Assembly: GCA_035294245.1 (NCBI GenBank)
Contig: DATGLG010000019.1
Location: 10,758-74,757 of the forward strand
DNA length: 64,000 nt
Reading direction: 5' to 3'
Source: DATGLG01 sp035294245
GTDB lineage: Bacteria; Pseudomonadota; Alphaproteobacteria; JACZXZ01
Shown here: positions 18,669 to 27,729 of the stretch, piece after piece
Layout: the number at the start of each line of letters is the position of its first letter
How positions within the stretch are numbered: position 1 is the stretch's first letter
The notes under the pieces: model-generated
Told to the model about the DNA's origin: nothing
The model's input: the letters and a program-made list of their open reading frames with translations, nothing else
The model's database searches: none
Made by a program: the position numbers and the translations under genes

Positions 18669-19595
18669 ATGGGCAGCGACGCCATGGCCGTGTTCGATCG
18701 CCGGCTCGTGCGCCGGCACCGGGCACGTGCGGCCAAGGTGCTGGAACATCACGATTTCCTCTTCACCGACGTGGCCGAGCGGCTGGCCGATCGACTGGCC
18801 GACACGACACGCCGCTTCCCCCGCGCCCTTGACCTCGGCTGTCATGGCGGCGAGCTCGCGCGGACGCTCGGCGGCCGCGGCGGGATCGAGTGGCTGGTGC
18901 AGTCTGATGTCGCCCCCGCCATGGCGCAGCGCGCCGGCACCTGCGCCCTCGCCGCCGATGAGGAGGCGCTGCCCTTTGCCAGCGCCAGCTTCGATCTCGT
19001 GATGAGCAATCTGAGCCTGCATTGGGTCAACGACTTGCCGGGTGCCCTTCTTCAGATCCGCCAGGCCCTCAAGCCCGACGGCCTCTTTCTTGCCAGTCTC
19101 TTCGGAGGGGAAACCTTGCGCGAGCTGCGCACGATCCTCCTCGAGGCGGAGCTTGAGGTGGAAGGCGGCGTTGCGCCGCGCGTCTCGCCCTTTACGGAGA
19201 TCCGCGATGCGGGCGGCCTCCTTCAGCGCGCCGGCTTCGCCCTTCCCGTGGTCGATCGCGACGAGATCACCGTGACCTATCCCGACGCGCTCGCCCTGAT
19301 GCGCGACCTGCGCGGCATGGGGGAGACGAATGCCGTCAGCGAGCGTCGACGCGGCTTCAGCCGGCGCGAGACCCTGCTGCGCGCCACCGCTCTCTACCAG
19401 ACCCGCTTCGGGCAATCCGACGGCCGCATCCCGGCGACCTTCCAAGTCATCTATCTCACCGCCTGGTCGCCCCATTCGTCGCAGCAGAAGCCGCTGCGCC
19501 CGGGCTCGGCCAAGGCGCGCCTCGCTGCGGCGCTCGGTGCCGAGGAGCAGGCGACGGGTGACACGATTCCGATCCCCGCCGCCCCCTCCCGTTAG
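18669..19595 (+). CDS. NDUFAF5/BioC-like SAM-dependent methyltransferase-fold protein
   Basis: 308-residue protein of the NDUFAF5 branch: it opens with VFDRRLVRRHRARAAK, has ALDLGCHGGELARTL at the SAM-binding loop, DLVMSNLSLHWVNDLPGAL, then EVEGGVAPRVSPF and a C-terminal RETLLRATALYQTRF ... FQVIYLTAWSPH. Eukaryotic NDUFAF5 hydroxylates an arginine of the complex I subunit NDUFS7, and alphaproteobacterial homologues may do the same for NuoB; this is inferred from family similarity. ATG 18684 (MAVFDRR) is an alternative start. Divergent from comF, convergent with mutT. Confidence 0.88.
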   Translation: MGSDAMAVFDRRLVRRHRARAAKVLEHHDFLFTDVAERLADRLADTTRRFPRALDLGCHGGELARTLGGRGGIEWLVQSDVAPAMAQRAGTCALAADEEALPFASASFDLVMSNLSLHWVNDLPGALLQIRQALKPDGLFLASLFGGETLRELRTILLEAELEVEGGVAPRVSPFTEIRDAGGLLQRAGFALPVVDRDEITVTYPDALALMRDLRGMGETNAVSERRRGFSRRETLLRATALYQTRFGQSDGRIPATFQVIYLTAWSPHSSQQKPLRPGSAKARLAAALGAEEQATGDTIPIPAAPSR

Positions 19596-19614
19596 CGGAG
19601 CCCCGGGCGGCCCT

Positions 19615-20055
19615 TCATAGCAGATCCTGCAAAAGGGGGATGAGCGGTGCGTCCGCAGGCGGCATCGGATAGTCGCGCAGGCGCGCTGGCGCCACCCATT
19701 TCAGCGCCTGGCCCTCGCGGGCGCGCGGCGCGCCTTTCCAGACGCGGCAAACATAAAGCGGCATGAGAAGGTGAAAATCCGCGTAGCGGTGCGACGCGAA
19801 GGCGACCGGCGCGAGACAGCTTTCCGAGGTGTCGATGCCGAGCTCCTCCTGGAGCTCGCGGATCAGGCCCGTTTCGGGCGACTCGCCGGGATGAAGCTTG
19901 CCACCTGGAAACTCCCAAAGTCCGGCCATCGGCTTGCCCAGCGGCCGTTGCGCCAGCAGCACGCGTCCATCGCGATCGACGAGGGCCACGGCGACCACGA
20001 GCACGACGGGAAGGCCGGCCGATGGCGGCGAAGGTTGGTCGGCGCAGCCGCTCAT
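19615..20055 (-). CDS. mutT: (d)CTP/8-oxo-dGTP diphosphatase MutT
   Basis: 146-residue Nudix hydrolase. The 23-residue Nudix box is complete in the G-x5-E-x7-REUxEExGU pattern, starting at GGKLHPGESPE and running through RELQEELGI. The preceding VLLAQRPLGKPMAGLWEFP is the MutT-type substrate-binding strand. It removes 8-oxo-dGTP from the nucleotide pool. Downstream of argJ on the same strand with about 40 bases between, which is the usual order in alphaproteobacteria. Confidence 0.93.
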   Translation of the reverse strand: MSGCADQPSPPSAGLPVVLVVAVALVDRDGRVLLAQRPLGKPMAGLWEFPGGKLHPGESPETGLIRELQEELGIDTSESCLAPVAFASHRYADFHLLMPLYVCRVWKGAPRAREGQALKWVAPARLRDYPMPPADAPLIPLLQDLL

Positions 20056-20094
20056 CGGCGGTCCCTGTCGGCAAACGCCCGTCGTGCGGCGCCG

Positions 20095-21324
20095 TCAGCT
20101 GCGGTAGCTGGCATTGATCCGGATATAGCCGTCGGTCAGATCGCAGGTCCAGACCGTCGCGCGACCGCGCCCGACGCCTACGTCGACGTCGATGATGATG
20201 TCCTGGCCCCTCATATGAGCGGCAACGGGTGCTTCATCGTAATCTGGGCGGCGCATACCGTTCTCGGCGATGCGCGTGCCGCCGATCGCGATCGCAAGCT
20301 TGTCGCGATCCGCTTTTTCGCCGGCCTTGCCGACGGCCATGACGATGCGGCCCCAATTGGCGTCCTCCCCCGCGACGGCGGTTTTGACCAGGGGCGAATT
20401 GGCGATCGCCAGGGCGATGCGCTTCGCGGCGCGCACCGAGGCGGCGCCGGTCACGTTGATGGTGATGAATTTGCGCGCACCCTCGCCATCGCGCACCACC
20501 TGCTTGGCAAGATCGACCAGCAGGTCCTCGAGCGCACGGCGGAAGCCCCGAAGGGCGGGATCGCTTGCCGCGCGAGGCGGCGCATTCGAGGCCTTTCCGC
20601 TCGCGCACAGGATCAGCGTGTCGCTTGTCGAGGTATCGCTGTCGACGGTGATGCAGTTGAACGAGCGCTCGTTGGCCGCGGTCAGCAGTTGCTGGAGGAT
20701 GGGCGCCGGAACGGCGGCATCGGTGAAGACGAAGGCGAGCATCGTTGCCATGTCGGGCGCGATCATGCCCGATCCCTTGGCGATGCCGTTGATGGTGACG
20801 GGCGTGCCGCCGATGGTGGTGCTGCGCGTGGCACCCTTCGGGAAGGTGTCGGTCGTCATGATCGCCTGAGCCGCCTCCGCCCAGCCATCGGCACCGAGCG
20901 ATGCGCACAACCCGTCGAGGGCGGCAACAACCTTTTGATCGGGCAGAGGCTCGCCGATGACGCCCGTCGACGCCATCATCACCTCCTCGGGTGTGCAGCC
21001 GAGTCGAGAGGCAAGGGCGCCCACGCTACGCTCCACGGCGCGGACGCCGGCATCGCCGGTGAAGGCGTTCGCGTTCCCCGAATTGGCGATGATCGCCCGA
21101 CAGCGCCCCGCCGGAAGGATGCGGCGACACCAGAGAACCGGCGCCGAGGCGGTGAGCGAGCGCGTGAAGACGCCGGCGACCGTGGCGCCGGGCTCGAGCG
21201 CGGCGAGGAACAGGTCCTTGCGTCCGCTGTAGCGGATCGCGGCCGCCGCGGCACCGAGCTTCACGCCGGCGAGTGGGGGCAGGTCAGGAAACCCAGCTGG
21301 TGCCAGGGGAGAGCGCTCGGGCAT
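20095..21324 (-). CDS. argJ: Bifunctional glutamate N-acetyltransferase / ornithine acetyltransferase
   Basis: 409-residue ArgJ, which recycles the acetyl group from N-acetylornithine to glutamate in arginine synthesis. The self-cleavage site is seen in IAKGSGMIAPDMATMLAF, with the catalytic nucleophile Thr194 exposed by cleavage before it. Other conserved blocks are NSGNANAFTG, MMASTGVIGEPLP, TVDSDTSTSDT and the C-terminal MGRATVWTCDLTDGYIRINASYRS-type tail. It is transcribed between the peptidylprolyl isomerase and mutT. Confidence 0.96.
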   Translation of the reverse strand: MPERSPLAPAGFPDLPPLAGVKLGAAAAAIRYSGRKDLFLAALEPGATVAGVFTRSLTASAPVLWCRRILPAGRCRAIIANSGNANAFTGDAGVRAVERSVGALASRLGCTPEEVMMASTGVIGEPLPDQKVVAALDGLCASLGADGWAEAAQAIMTTDTFPKGATRSTTIGGTPVTINGIAKGSGMIAPDMATMLAFVFTDAAVPAPILQQLLTAANERSFNCITVDSDTSTSDTLILCASGKASNAPPRAASDPALRGFRRALEDLLVDLAKQVVRDGEGARKFITINVTGAASVRAAKRIALAIANSPLVKTAVAGEDANWGRIVMAVGKAGEKADRDKLAIAIGGTRIAENGMRRPDYDEAPVAAHMRGQDIIIDVDVGVGRGRATVWTCDLTDGYIRINASYRS

Positions 21325-21399
21325 GGCCTCCTCTTCTTGTTTGCCTTCTCTTTTAGTTTTGTCGTCTCTTTTAGTTTTCTGGGTCGATCACACCGCCAC

Positions 21400-22341
21400 T
21401 CACTTGGCCGGCTTGGCGGAACCGCCTTGCCCCCCGCCCGACGGCTGGCCGGAGTCCGGCTGTTCGCCGCCTTCCGTCTTGGGCGAGCCGTCGGGATTGA
21501 AGCGAACGATCTTGGCGTGCTCGCGGAGATCATTGACGACGCCCGTAATGACATCGCGGCTCGCCTCGCGCTCCAGCTGATCCTTCACCTCGTCGAATTT
21601 GGGTGGCTGGGATGTGCGGACATCCTCGACCTTGATGATGTGCCATCCGAACTGCGTTTTCACCGGCGTCGTCGTGTACTGACCGGGCTTCAAGGCGAAG
21701 GCGGCCTCGGCGAACTCGGGCACGACGTCGGCGCGCTTGATATAGCCGAGATCGCCGCCTTGCGCGGCCGAAGGGCCGCTCGACTTCTTTTTCGCGAGGG
21801 TTGCGAAATCAGCGCCGCCCTTGAGATCCTTGATGATCCCCTTCGCCTCGTCCTCGGTCTTCACCAGGATATGGCGGGCGTGGACCTCGGTCTCCGGCGG
21901 GTTCGCCTTGACATATTCGTCATATTTCTTCTTCAGCATCTCGTCGGAGATCTTCCCTTTGACCGCGCGCGTCAGATAAACGCTTTGGATCACCTGATCC
22001 TCGAGCTGGGCCATCCGCTGCTTCACTTCGGGATCCTTGGCGAGCCCCTCCTTGCGACCCTCCTCCGCGACGAGCTTGCTGTCGATCAGCCGCTCGACGA
22101 GGGCGGGAAAGACGACCTCGAAGGGAAACGACTGATATTGGGGCGGCAAGTCCTCGCGCGCGGCCTCGACCTCCGAGCGGTGGATCGGCGCGCCATCGAC
22201 GGTCGCGACAATGGGGTCCTGCTCCGAGGCGCCTTTGGCCGGCGCACCTTGCCCGCCATTGCCGGTTTGCGCCAAAGCCAGGGGGGGAAGGGCGGCAAGC
22301 ACGAGGGCCGTCGCGGCGGCACGGGCGATCGGGGAGATCAT
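21400..22341 (-). CDS. Periplasmic peptidylprolyl isomerase (parvulin, SurA/PpiC type)
   Basis: 313-residue exported foldase. A signal peptide (MISPIARAAATALVLAALPPLALAQ) is followed by a SurA-N-like helical part and one parvulin rotamase domain (about residues 135-235: VHARHILVKTEDEAKGIIKDLKGGADFATLAKKKS ... FGWHIIKVEDVR). The C terminus is Gly/Ser/Pro-rich. Start ATG 22341 has AGAGGA at proper spacing; the ATG six bases upstream sits directly on the ribosome site. It assists folding of secreted proteins, which fits the divergent neighbour secA. Confidence 0.9.
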   Translation of the reverse strand: MISPIARAAATALVLAALPPLALAQTGNGGQGAPAKGASEQDPIVATVDGAPIHRSEVEAAREDLPPQYQSFPFEVVFPALVERLIDSKLVAEEGRKEGLAKDPEVKQRMAQLEDQVIQSVYLTRAVKGKISDEMLKKKYDEYVKANPPETEVHARHILVKTEDEAKGIIKDLKGGADFATLAKKKSSGPSAAQGGDLGYIKRADVVPEFAEAAFALKPGQYTTTPVKTQFGWHIIKVEDVRTSQPPKFDEVKDQLEREASRDVITGVVNDLREHAKIVRFNPDGSPKTEGGEQPDSGQPSGGGQGGSAKPAK

Positions 22342-22563
22342 GGCCATTCCTCTGGGCGGACGGGGCTGCTGAAGGCTTGCCGGCACTCGCCGTCCATCGG
22401 GCGCGCCGGAAGCGCAAAAAGCGTCGGCCGATAATGCACAAAGCGGTGGCCGGAACAAGAGAAGCTTAACGAGAGGTTGTCGCGGCGCCTGGTCACCGTC
22501 GAAAAGTCGCGGAAATCCGCGAAAAAAGCCGGCCAGAGGCTCGACCACTGCCGCCTGGGATCA

Positions 22564-22592
22564 TTGACAGCTTCGCTGCCGGCCCCTATCTG
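22564..22592 (+). promoter_or_regulatory. Sigma-70-type promoter for secA
   Basis: A perfect -35 TTGACA (22564-22569) is separated by exactly 17 bases from TATCTG (22587-22592). Transcription would start near 22599, giving a leader of about 55 bases to the secA ATG. The 313-base gap 22342-22654 otherwise shows only GC-rich sequence and the leader of the divergent isomerase gene. Confidence 0.6.
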
Positions 22593-22654
22593 TGCTGCGG
22601 GCCTCTACTGTCGCGGTATTGCGCCCGCACCGTCGCGTCTTCGAGGATCGCTTC

Positions 22655-25429
22655 ATGCTCGGCGCCATCGCACGGCGGATGTTCGGTTCCGCCAATGACC
22701 GTTTTTTGAAGGGCCTCCGCCCTCATGTCGAGAGGATCAATGCGCTCGAGCCGGAAATCGAGAAGCTGAGCGACGACGCCCTGCGCGCGCGCACCGCGGC
22801 TCTCAAGCAGCGCCTCGCCGATGGCGAGGAGCTCGACGACATTCTTCACGAGGCCTTCGCGACCGTGCGGGAAGCCGCCAAGCGGACGCTGGGCCAGCGG
22901 CATTTCGATGTGCAGCTCCTGGGCGGCGTCGTGCTGCACAAGGGGATGATCGCCGAGATGAAGACGGGCGAAGGCAAGACGCTCGTCGCCACTCTTGCCG
23001 CCTATCTCAATGCCCTCGGCGGAAAGGGCGTCCATGTCGTGACGGTGAATGACTATCTGGCCAAGCGCGACTCCGAGTGGATGGGACAGATCTACCGCTT
23101 TCTCGGGCTCACGGTCGGCTGCATCATGCACGGCCTTTCCGACGAGGAGCGCCGCAGCGCCTATGCCGCGGATATCACCTACGGCACCAATAACGAGTTC
23201 GGCTTCGATTATCTGCGCGACAACATGAAGTTCCGGCTCGAGGACATGGTCCATCGGCCGTTCAACTATGCCATCGTCGACGAAGTCGACAGCATCCTGA
23301 TCGACGAGGCGCGCACGCCCCTCATCATATCGGGCCCGGCGGAGGATAGCTCCGAGCTCTATGTGAAGGTCAATGCCCTCATTCCGCGCCTCAAAGCCGA
23401 GGATTACGAGAAGGACGAGAAGATTCGCGCGGTGACGCTTACGGAGTCCGGTGTCAATCGCATCGAGGAGGTCGCGGGCGAAGCCGGCCTGCTAAAGCCG
23501 GGCGGCCTTTACGACATCTCCAACATCACGCTTCTTCATCACGTCAACCAGGCGCTTCGCGCCCATAAGCTTTTCCAGCGCGACACCGATTACATCGTGA
23601 AGGGCGGCAAGGTGGTGATCATCGACGAGTTCACCGGCCGCATGATGGAAGGCCGGCGCTATTCCGAGGGGCTTCACCAGGCGCTCGAAGCCAAGGAAGG
23701 CGTCGAGGTGCAGACCGAGAACCAGACGCTCGCCTCCATTACCTTCCAGAACTACTTCCGCATGTATCCAAAGCTAGCCGGCATGACCGGAACGGCCATG
23801 ACCGAGGCCGAGGAGTTCGCGGATATCTATAAGCTCGAAGTGGTCGAGATTCCGACCAACATGCCGGTGGCTCGCCTCGACATGGACGACGAGGTCTATC
23901 GCACGGCGCGCGAGAAGTACGAAGCCATCATCGGCTTCATCGATGAGGCGCGGAAGAAGCAGCAGCCGGTCCTCGTCGGCACCGTCAGCATCGAGAAATC
24001 GGAGCTGCTCTCGGAGATGCTGAAGAAGCGAAAGGTCCCGCACCAGGTCTTGAACGCGCGCTACCACGAGCAGGAGGCCTATATCATTGCCCAGGCGGGG
24101 CGGCCAGGCGCGGTGACGATCGCGACCAATATGGCGGGACGCGGCACCGACATTCAGCTCGGCGGCAATGTGGAGATGCGGCTCAAGCAGGAGCTGGCGG
24201 AAGTCGAAGAGGCGGAAATCCGCGCCCGCAAGGAGGCGGAGATTCGTGCCGACGTCGCCGCCGCCAAGGAAGTCGTGCTCAAGGCCGGCGGCCTTCTCGT
24301 CGTCGGCACCGAGCGTCACGAGAGCCGGCGCATCGACAACCAGCTCCGCGGCCGCTCGGGACGCCAAGGCGATCCCGGCGCCTCCAAGTTCTTCCTCTCC
24401 CTCGAAGACGATCTCATGCGCATCTTCGGCTCCGAGCGGATGGACGGGATGCTCCAGCGCCTCGGCCTCAAGGAGGGCGAGGCGATCATGCATCCCTGGA
24501 TCAACAAGGCCCTCGAGAAGGCGCAGCAGAAGGTCGAGGCCCGCAACTTCGACATCCGTAAGAATCTGCTCAAATACGACGACGTCATGAACGACCAGCG
24601 CAAGGTCATCTACGAGCAGCGGCGCGAGTTGATGCAGGCCGAGGAGGTCGCGGCGATGGTCGAGGACATGCGCCGCGACGTGATCCATGCCACCGTCTCA
24701 CGCGCCATCCCGGAGCATTCCTATCCCGAGCAATGGGACACCAAGCTGCTCCACGAGGAGGCCCTACGGCTCCTCGCCCTCGATCTTCCCATCACGGAAT
24801 GGGCGAAGGAGGAGGGAATCGCCGAAAGCGAGGTCGTCGAGCGCATCGAGAAGGCGAGCGCCGCCAAAATGGCCGAGAAGGTGGCCAAATACACGCCGGA
24901 GATCATGCGCATGGCCGAGAAGAGCATTCTTCTCCAGCTCCTCGATCAGATTTGGAAGGATCACCTCCTCTCGCTCGATCATTTGCGTCAGGCGATCGGC
25001 TTGCGCGCCTATGGCCAGCGCGACCCGCTCATCGAATACAAGACGGAAGCCTTCGCGCTGTTCGAGGAGATGCTGGCTCGCTTGCGCGAGACGGTGACGG
25101 GTGTGCTCTCCCATCTCGAGCTCCGCATCCAGGCTGCCGAGCAGATCGTCCCCGAGCGCAAGCCGCAGGCGCTCCAGGAGCAGCACGACGAGGTCACCCA
25201 GTTCGAGCAGTCGCGAGCCACCGGCACCGACGGCGCCCCACCTCCGCCAGCCCCGCGGCCCGTCCGGCACAGCGCCGGCGCGCCGCCGGCACCGGGGATG
25301 GTGTGGTACGAGCCGACCGGACGCTGGATCGACCCCAATGACAGCGGGACTTGGGGCAAGGTGCCGCGCAATGCGCTCTGCCCTTGCGGCTCGGGCAAGA
25401 AGCACAAGCACTGTCACGGCCGCGTCTGA
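22655..25429 (+). CDS. secA: Preprotein translocase ATPase SecA
   Basis: 924-residue motor of the Sec translocon. Walker A MKTGEGKTLVATLAAYLNAL and Walker B VDEVDSILIDEARTPLIISG are intact, followed by the preprotein cross-linking domain, the second helicase half (TNMAGRGTDIQLGGNV, RRIDNQLRGRSGRQGDPG) and the C-terminal SEC-C zinc motif CPCGSGKKHKHCHG that binds SecB and phospholipid. The start at 22655 (MLGAIARRMFGSANDRFLKG) is standard; GAGGA lies upstream. Divergent from the periplasmic isomerase and convergent with accA. Confidence 0.98.
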   Translation: MLGAIARRMFGSANDRFLKGLRPHVERINALEPEIEKLSDDALRARTAALKQRLADGEELDDILHEAFATVREAAKRTLGQRHFDVQLLGGVVLHKGMIAEMKTGEGKTLVATLAAYLNALGGKGVHVVTVNDYLAKRDSEWMGQIYRFLGLTVGCIMHGLSDEERRSAYAADITYGTNNEFGFDYLRDNMKFRLEDMVHRPFNYAIVDEVDSILIDEARTPLIISGPAEDSSELYVKVNALIPRLKAEDYEKDEKIRAVTLTESGVNRIEEVAGEAGLLKPGGLYDISNITLLHHVNQALRAHKLFQRDTDYIVKGGKVVIIDEFTGRMMEGRRYSEGLHQALEAKEGVEVQTENQTLASITFQNYFRMYPKLAGMTGTAMTEAEEFADIYKLEVVEIPTNMPVARLDMDDEVYRTAREKYEAIIGFIDEARKKQQPVLVGTVSIEKSELLSEMLKKRKVPHQVLNARYHEQEAYIIAQAGRPGAVTIATNMAGRGTDIQLGGNVEMRLKQELAEVEEAEIRARKEAEIRADVAAAKEVVLKAGGLLVVGTERHESRRIDNQLRGRSGRQGDPGASKFFLSLEDDLMRIFGSERMDGMLQRLGLKEGEAIMHPWINKALEKAQQKVEARNFDIRKNLLKYDDVMNDQRKVIYEQRRELMQAEEVAAMVEDMRRDVIHATVSRAIPEHSYPEQWDTKLLHEEALRLLALDLPITEWAKEEGIAESEVVERIEKASAAKMAEKVAKYTPEIMRMAEKSILLQLLDQIWKDHLLSLDHLRQAIGLRAYGQRDPLIEYKTEAFALFEEMLARLRETVTGVLSHLELRIQAAEQIVPERKPQALQEQHDEVTQFEQSRATGTDGAPPPPAPRPVRHSAGAPPAPGMVWYEPTGRWIDPNDSGTWGKVPRNALCPCGSGKKHKHCHGRV

Positions 25430-25480
25430 GCGGGAATTCCGAGTCGGCGCGGCCTCCGAGCTCTTCGCCGGGCGCGCCCG

Positions 25481-26437
25481 TCAGGCGAGCCCCTTCTCGC
25501 CCATCTCGAGGAACTTCGCGCGCCGGCGCGCCTTCAGGGCTTCGCCTTCGAGCTTGTCGAAGTTGCGCAAGGCGTCGGCCACCGCGTCGCCGACGGCGGC
25601 GATGACCGCCGATTTGTTGCGCTGCGCCCCGCCGAGGGGCTCGGGAATGACGCGGTCGATGACGCCGAGCTTGAGCAGGTCCTGCGCCGTCAATCGCAAC
25701 GCCTCGGCCGCCTCCTGCACGTGCTGGCCGTCGCGCCAGAGGATGGAGCCGCAGCCCTCGGGCGAGATGACCGAATAGATGGCATGCTCGAGCATGAGCA
25801 CCGTATTGGCGGCGGCGAGCGCGATGGCGCCGCCCGATCCGCCCTCGCCGATGATGACGCTCACGACGGGCACTCGGATCTCGAGGCAGGTCGCGATGCT
25901 GCGCGCGATCGCCTCCGCCTGGCCGCGCTCCTCGGCCCCCACTCCGGGATAGGCGCCCGCGGTGTCGACAAGCGTGATCACCGGGAGCTTGAACCGCTCC
26001 GCGAGGCGCATGAGGCGTTGCGCCTTGCGATAGCCCTCGGGACGGGCCATGCCGAAATTGTGCCGGATGCGGCTCTGCGTATCGGCGCCCTTCTCGTGGC
26101 CGAGCATGACGACCGAGCGGCCGCGAAAGCGCCCAAGGCCACCCAGGATGGCGCGGTCCTCTGCGTAACCGCGATCGCCGGCGAGCGGCATGAATTCCTC
26201 GAGCAGCTCCCCGACATAATCGCTGAAATGCGGCCGCTCGGGATGGCGAGCGACCTGCACCTTCTGCCAAGCCGTTAGCTTACTATAGGTCTGGCGAAGC
26301 AACCGGTCGAGCTTGGTTTGAAGCCGCGACACTTCCTCGGCGATGTTGAGGTCGCCGCCGTCGGAGATGTGCCTGAGCTCTTCGATCTTGCTTTCCAGCT
26401 CGGCGATCGGCTTCTCGAAATCAAGATAGTTGTGCAT
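25481..26437 (-). CDS. accA: Acetyl-CoA carboxylase carboxyltransferase subunit alpha
   Basis: 318-residue AccA, which with AccD transfers the carboxyl group from biotin to acetyl-CoA, the first step of fatty-acid synthesis. The start MHNYLDFEKPIAELESKIEELR is canonical, and ERGQAEAIARSIATCLEIRVP with GEGGSGGAIALAAANTV marks the crotonase-fold active region. It lies downstream of the malyl-CoA lyase gene with about 93 bases between, so both acetyl-CoA-related genes may share a transcript. Confidence 0.97.
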   Translation of the reverse strand: MHNYLDFEKPIAELESKIEELRHISDGGDLNIAEEVSRLQTKLDRLLRQTYSKLTAWQKVQVARHPERPHFSDYVGELLEEFMPLAGDRGYAEDRAILGGLGRFRGRSVVMLGHEKGADTQSRIRHNFGMARPEGYRKAQRLMRLAERFKLPVITLVDTAGAYPGVGAEERGQAEAIARSIATCLEIRVPVVSVIIGEGGSGGAIALAAANTVLMLEHAIYSVISPEGCGSILWRDGQHVQEAAEALRLTAQDLLKLGVIDRVIPEPLGGAQRNKSAVIAAVGDAVADALRNFDKLEGEALKARRRAKFLEMGEKGLA

Positions 26438-26530
26438 CGGCGACTACCTAGCACAGCTCCACGGACGGCGCGAAGGCAAAAGAAGCCCCCTCGCCGGAGA
26501 CGCGTGCACGCGCGACGATGAGGTCGGATG

Positions 26531-27508
26531 CTACCTGCCGCCGCCGATTTGCCTGGCTTTTTCCACCAAGACCTGGGCCTGGCGGATGGAGGCGATATCG
26601 ATGAGGCGGCCATCGAGCGAGACGGCGCCCTTGCCTTCCTTCTGAGCCTGCGCCATGGCGTCGAGGATGCGCTGAGCCTTCTTGATCTCGGCTTCGCTGG
26701 GGCTGAACACCTCGTTGGCCAATGCGATCTGGCTCGGATGGATCGCCCATTTGCCTTCGCAGCCCAGCACCGCAGCGCGACGCGCCTGCGCGCGGAAGCC
26801 GTCCGCATCCTGAAAATCGCCGAAGGGACCGTCGATCGGGCGCAACCCGTTGGCGCGCGCGGCAACCACCATGCGGGCGATCGCGTAGTGCCACATGTCG
26901 CCCCAGTGGACCTCGCGCTTGCCGGAGGCGTCGGCGTCGGTCAAGACAGCATAGTCGGGGTTGGGGCCGCCGATATTGGTGGTGCGCGCCCGCGTCGATG
27001 CGGCATAGTCGGCGACGCCGAAATGCAGCGCCTCGAGCCGCGGGCTCGCTGCCGCGATCGCCTCGACGTTCTGCATCCCGAGCGCCGTCTCGACGATGAG
27101 CTCGAGACCGAGCCGCTTCGTGCGGCGCTTGGCCGTCTCGATCTGCGTCACCAGCATGTCGACGGCATAGACGTCGGCCGGCGTCCCGATCTTCGGGATC
27201 ATGATCAGATCGAGCCGCTCGGTCTGCTCGAGGACGTCGACCAGGTCCCGATACATGTAGTGCGTGTCGAGGCCATTGATCCGCAGCGAGAGGGTCTTGG
27301 CGCCCCAGTCGATGTCATTGATCGCCTGGATGACGTTCTTGCGCGCCTGCTCCTTCTCGTCGGGAGCGACGGCGTCCTCGAGATCAAGGAAGACGATGTC
27401 GGCCGCCGAGGCCGCCGCCTTCTCGAACAGCTTCGGGTTGCTGCCCGGCACCGCGAGCTCACTGCGGTTCAGCCGCGGCTTCGCTTGTTCGACGACCTTG
27501 AAGCTCAT
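26531..27508 (-). CDS. mcl1: L-malyl-CoA / beta-methylmalyl-CoA lyase
   Basis: 325-residue CitE-superfamily lyase closely following the Mcl1 pattern: RSELAVPGSNPKLFEKAAASAADIVFLDLEDAVAPDEK, LSLRINGLDTHYMYRDLVD, LIVETALGMQNVEAIAA, PIDGPFGDFQDADGFRAQARRA and KWAIHPSQIALANEVFSP. Mg2+-binding Glu/Asp residues (VETALG, FGDFQD) are present. Such enzymes split malyl-CoA to acetyl-CoA and glyoxylate and join glyoxylate to propionyl-CoA in the ethylmalonyl-CoA and serine cycles. Start 27508 (MSFKVVEQ) was chosen because the upstream extension has no homology. It is downstream of the oxalate/formate-type transporter unit. Confidence 0.9.
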   Translation of the reverse strand: MSFKVVEQAKPRLNRSELAVPGSNPKLFEKAAASAADIVFLDLEDAVAPDEKEQARKNVIQAINDIDWGAKTLSLRINGLDTHYMYRDLVDVLEQTERLDLIMIPKIGTPADVYAVDMLVTQIETAKRRTKRLGLELIVETALGMQNVEAIAAASPRLEALHFGVADYAASTRARTTNIGGPNPDYAVLTDADASGKREVHWGDMWHYAIARMVVAARANGLRPIDGPFGDFQDADGFRAQARRAAVLGCEGKWAIHPSQIALANEVFSPSEAEIKKAQRILDAMAQAQKEGKGAVSLDGRLIDIASIRQAQVLVEKARQIGGGR

Positions 27509-27531
27509 CTCGCCCTCGTTCGCACATGTGG

Positions 27532-27550
27532 ATTTCGCAGGTGCGGAAAT
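27532..27550. promoter_or_regulatory. Candidate operator upstream of malyl-CoA lyase
   Basis: ATTTCGCA-GG-TGCGGAAAT is a near-palindrome with a one-base bulge, 24 bases before the lyase start codon. A second dyad TGCGG-N9-CCGCA overlaps it (27542-27560). TTGACT at 27596-27601 on the minus strand could be its -35. The regulator is unknown; acyl-CoA-responsive regulators bind sites of this general look. Confidence 0.25.
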
Positions 27551-27657
27551 ATATCCCGCAATGCGGCAGAAGGATAGGCCGCAGTGGCGGCGAAAAGTCA
27601 ACGGAGCGCCAAGAGCAATCCTGCGCGAACCAGCAAGTCGCGATAGGTTAAGACGAC

Positions 27658-27676
27658 GGGCGGCATGACGCCGCCC
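27658..27676 (-). terminator. Hairpin after the antiporter small-subunit gene
   Basis: Perfect seven-base-pair stem GGGCGGC/GCCGCCC with a five-base loop, about 55 bases beyond the small protein's stop. The T-run after it is weak (GTCGTCTTAA), so this may be an attenuating or Rho-assisted terminator between the transporter unit and the malyl-CoA lyase gene. Confidence 0.4.
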
Positions 27677-27729
27677 GCCGCCTCGCCTGTCCTAATTGGC
27701 GACCGCCGCGAGATCGCGTGATCGCGCCG

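Noticed and set aside
19771..22434. 887-codon plus-strand frame across mutT, argJ and the isomerase
   Set aside because: Spans three well-supported genes on the other strand and an intergenic region; no family pattern.
25463..25480. CGGGCGCGCCCG between secA and accA as a terminator
   Set aside because: Self-complementary but with almost no loop and no T-run, so a working hairpin is doubtful.
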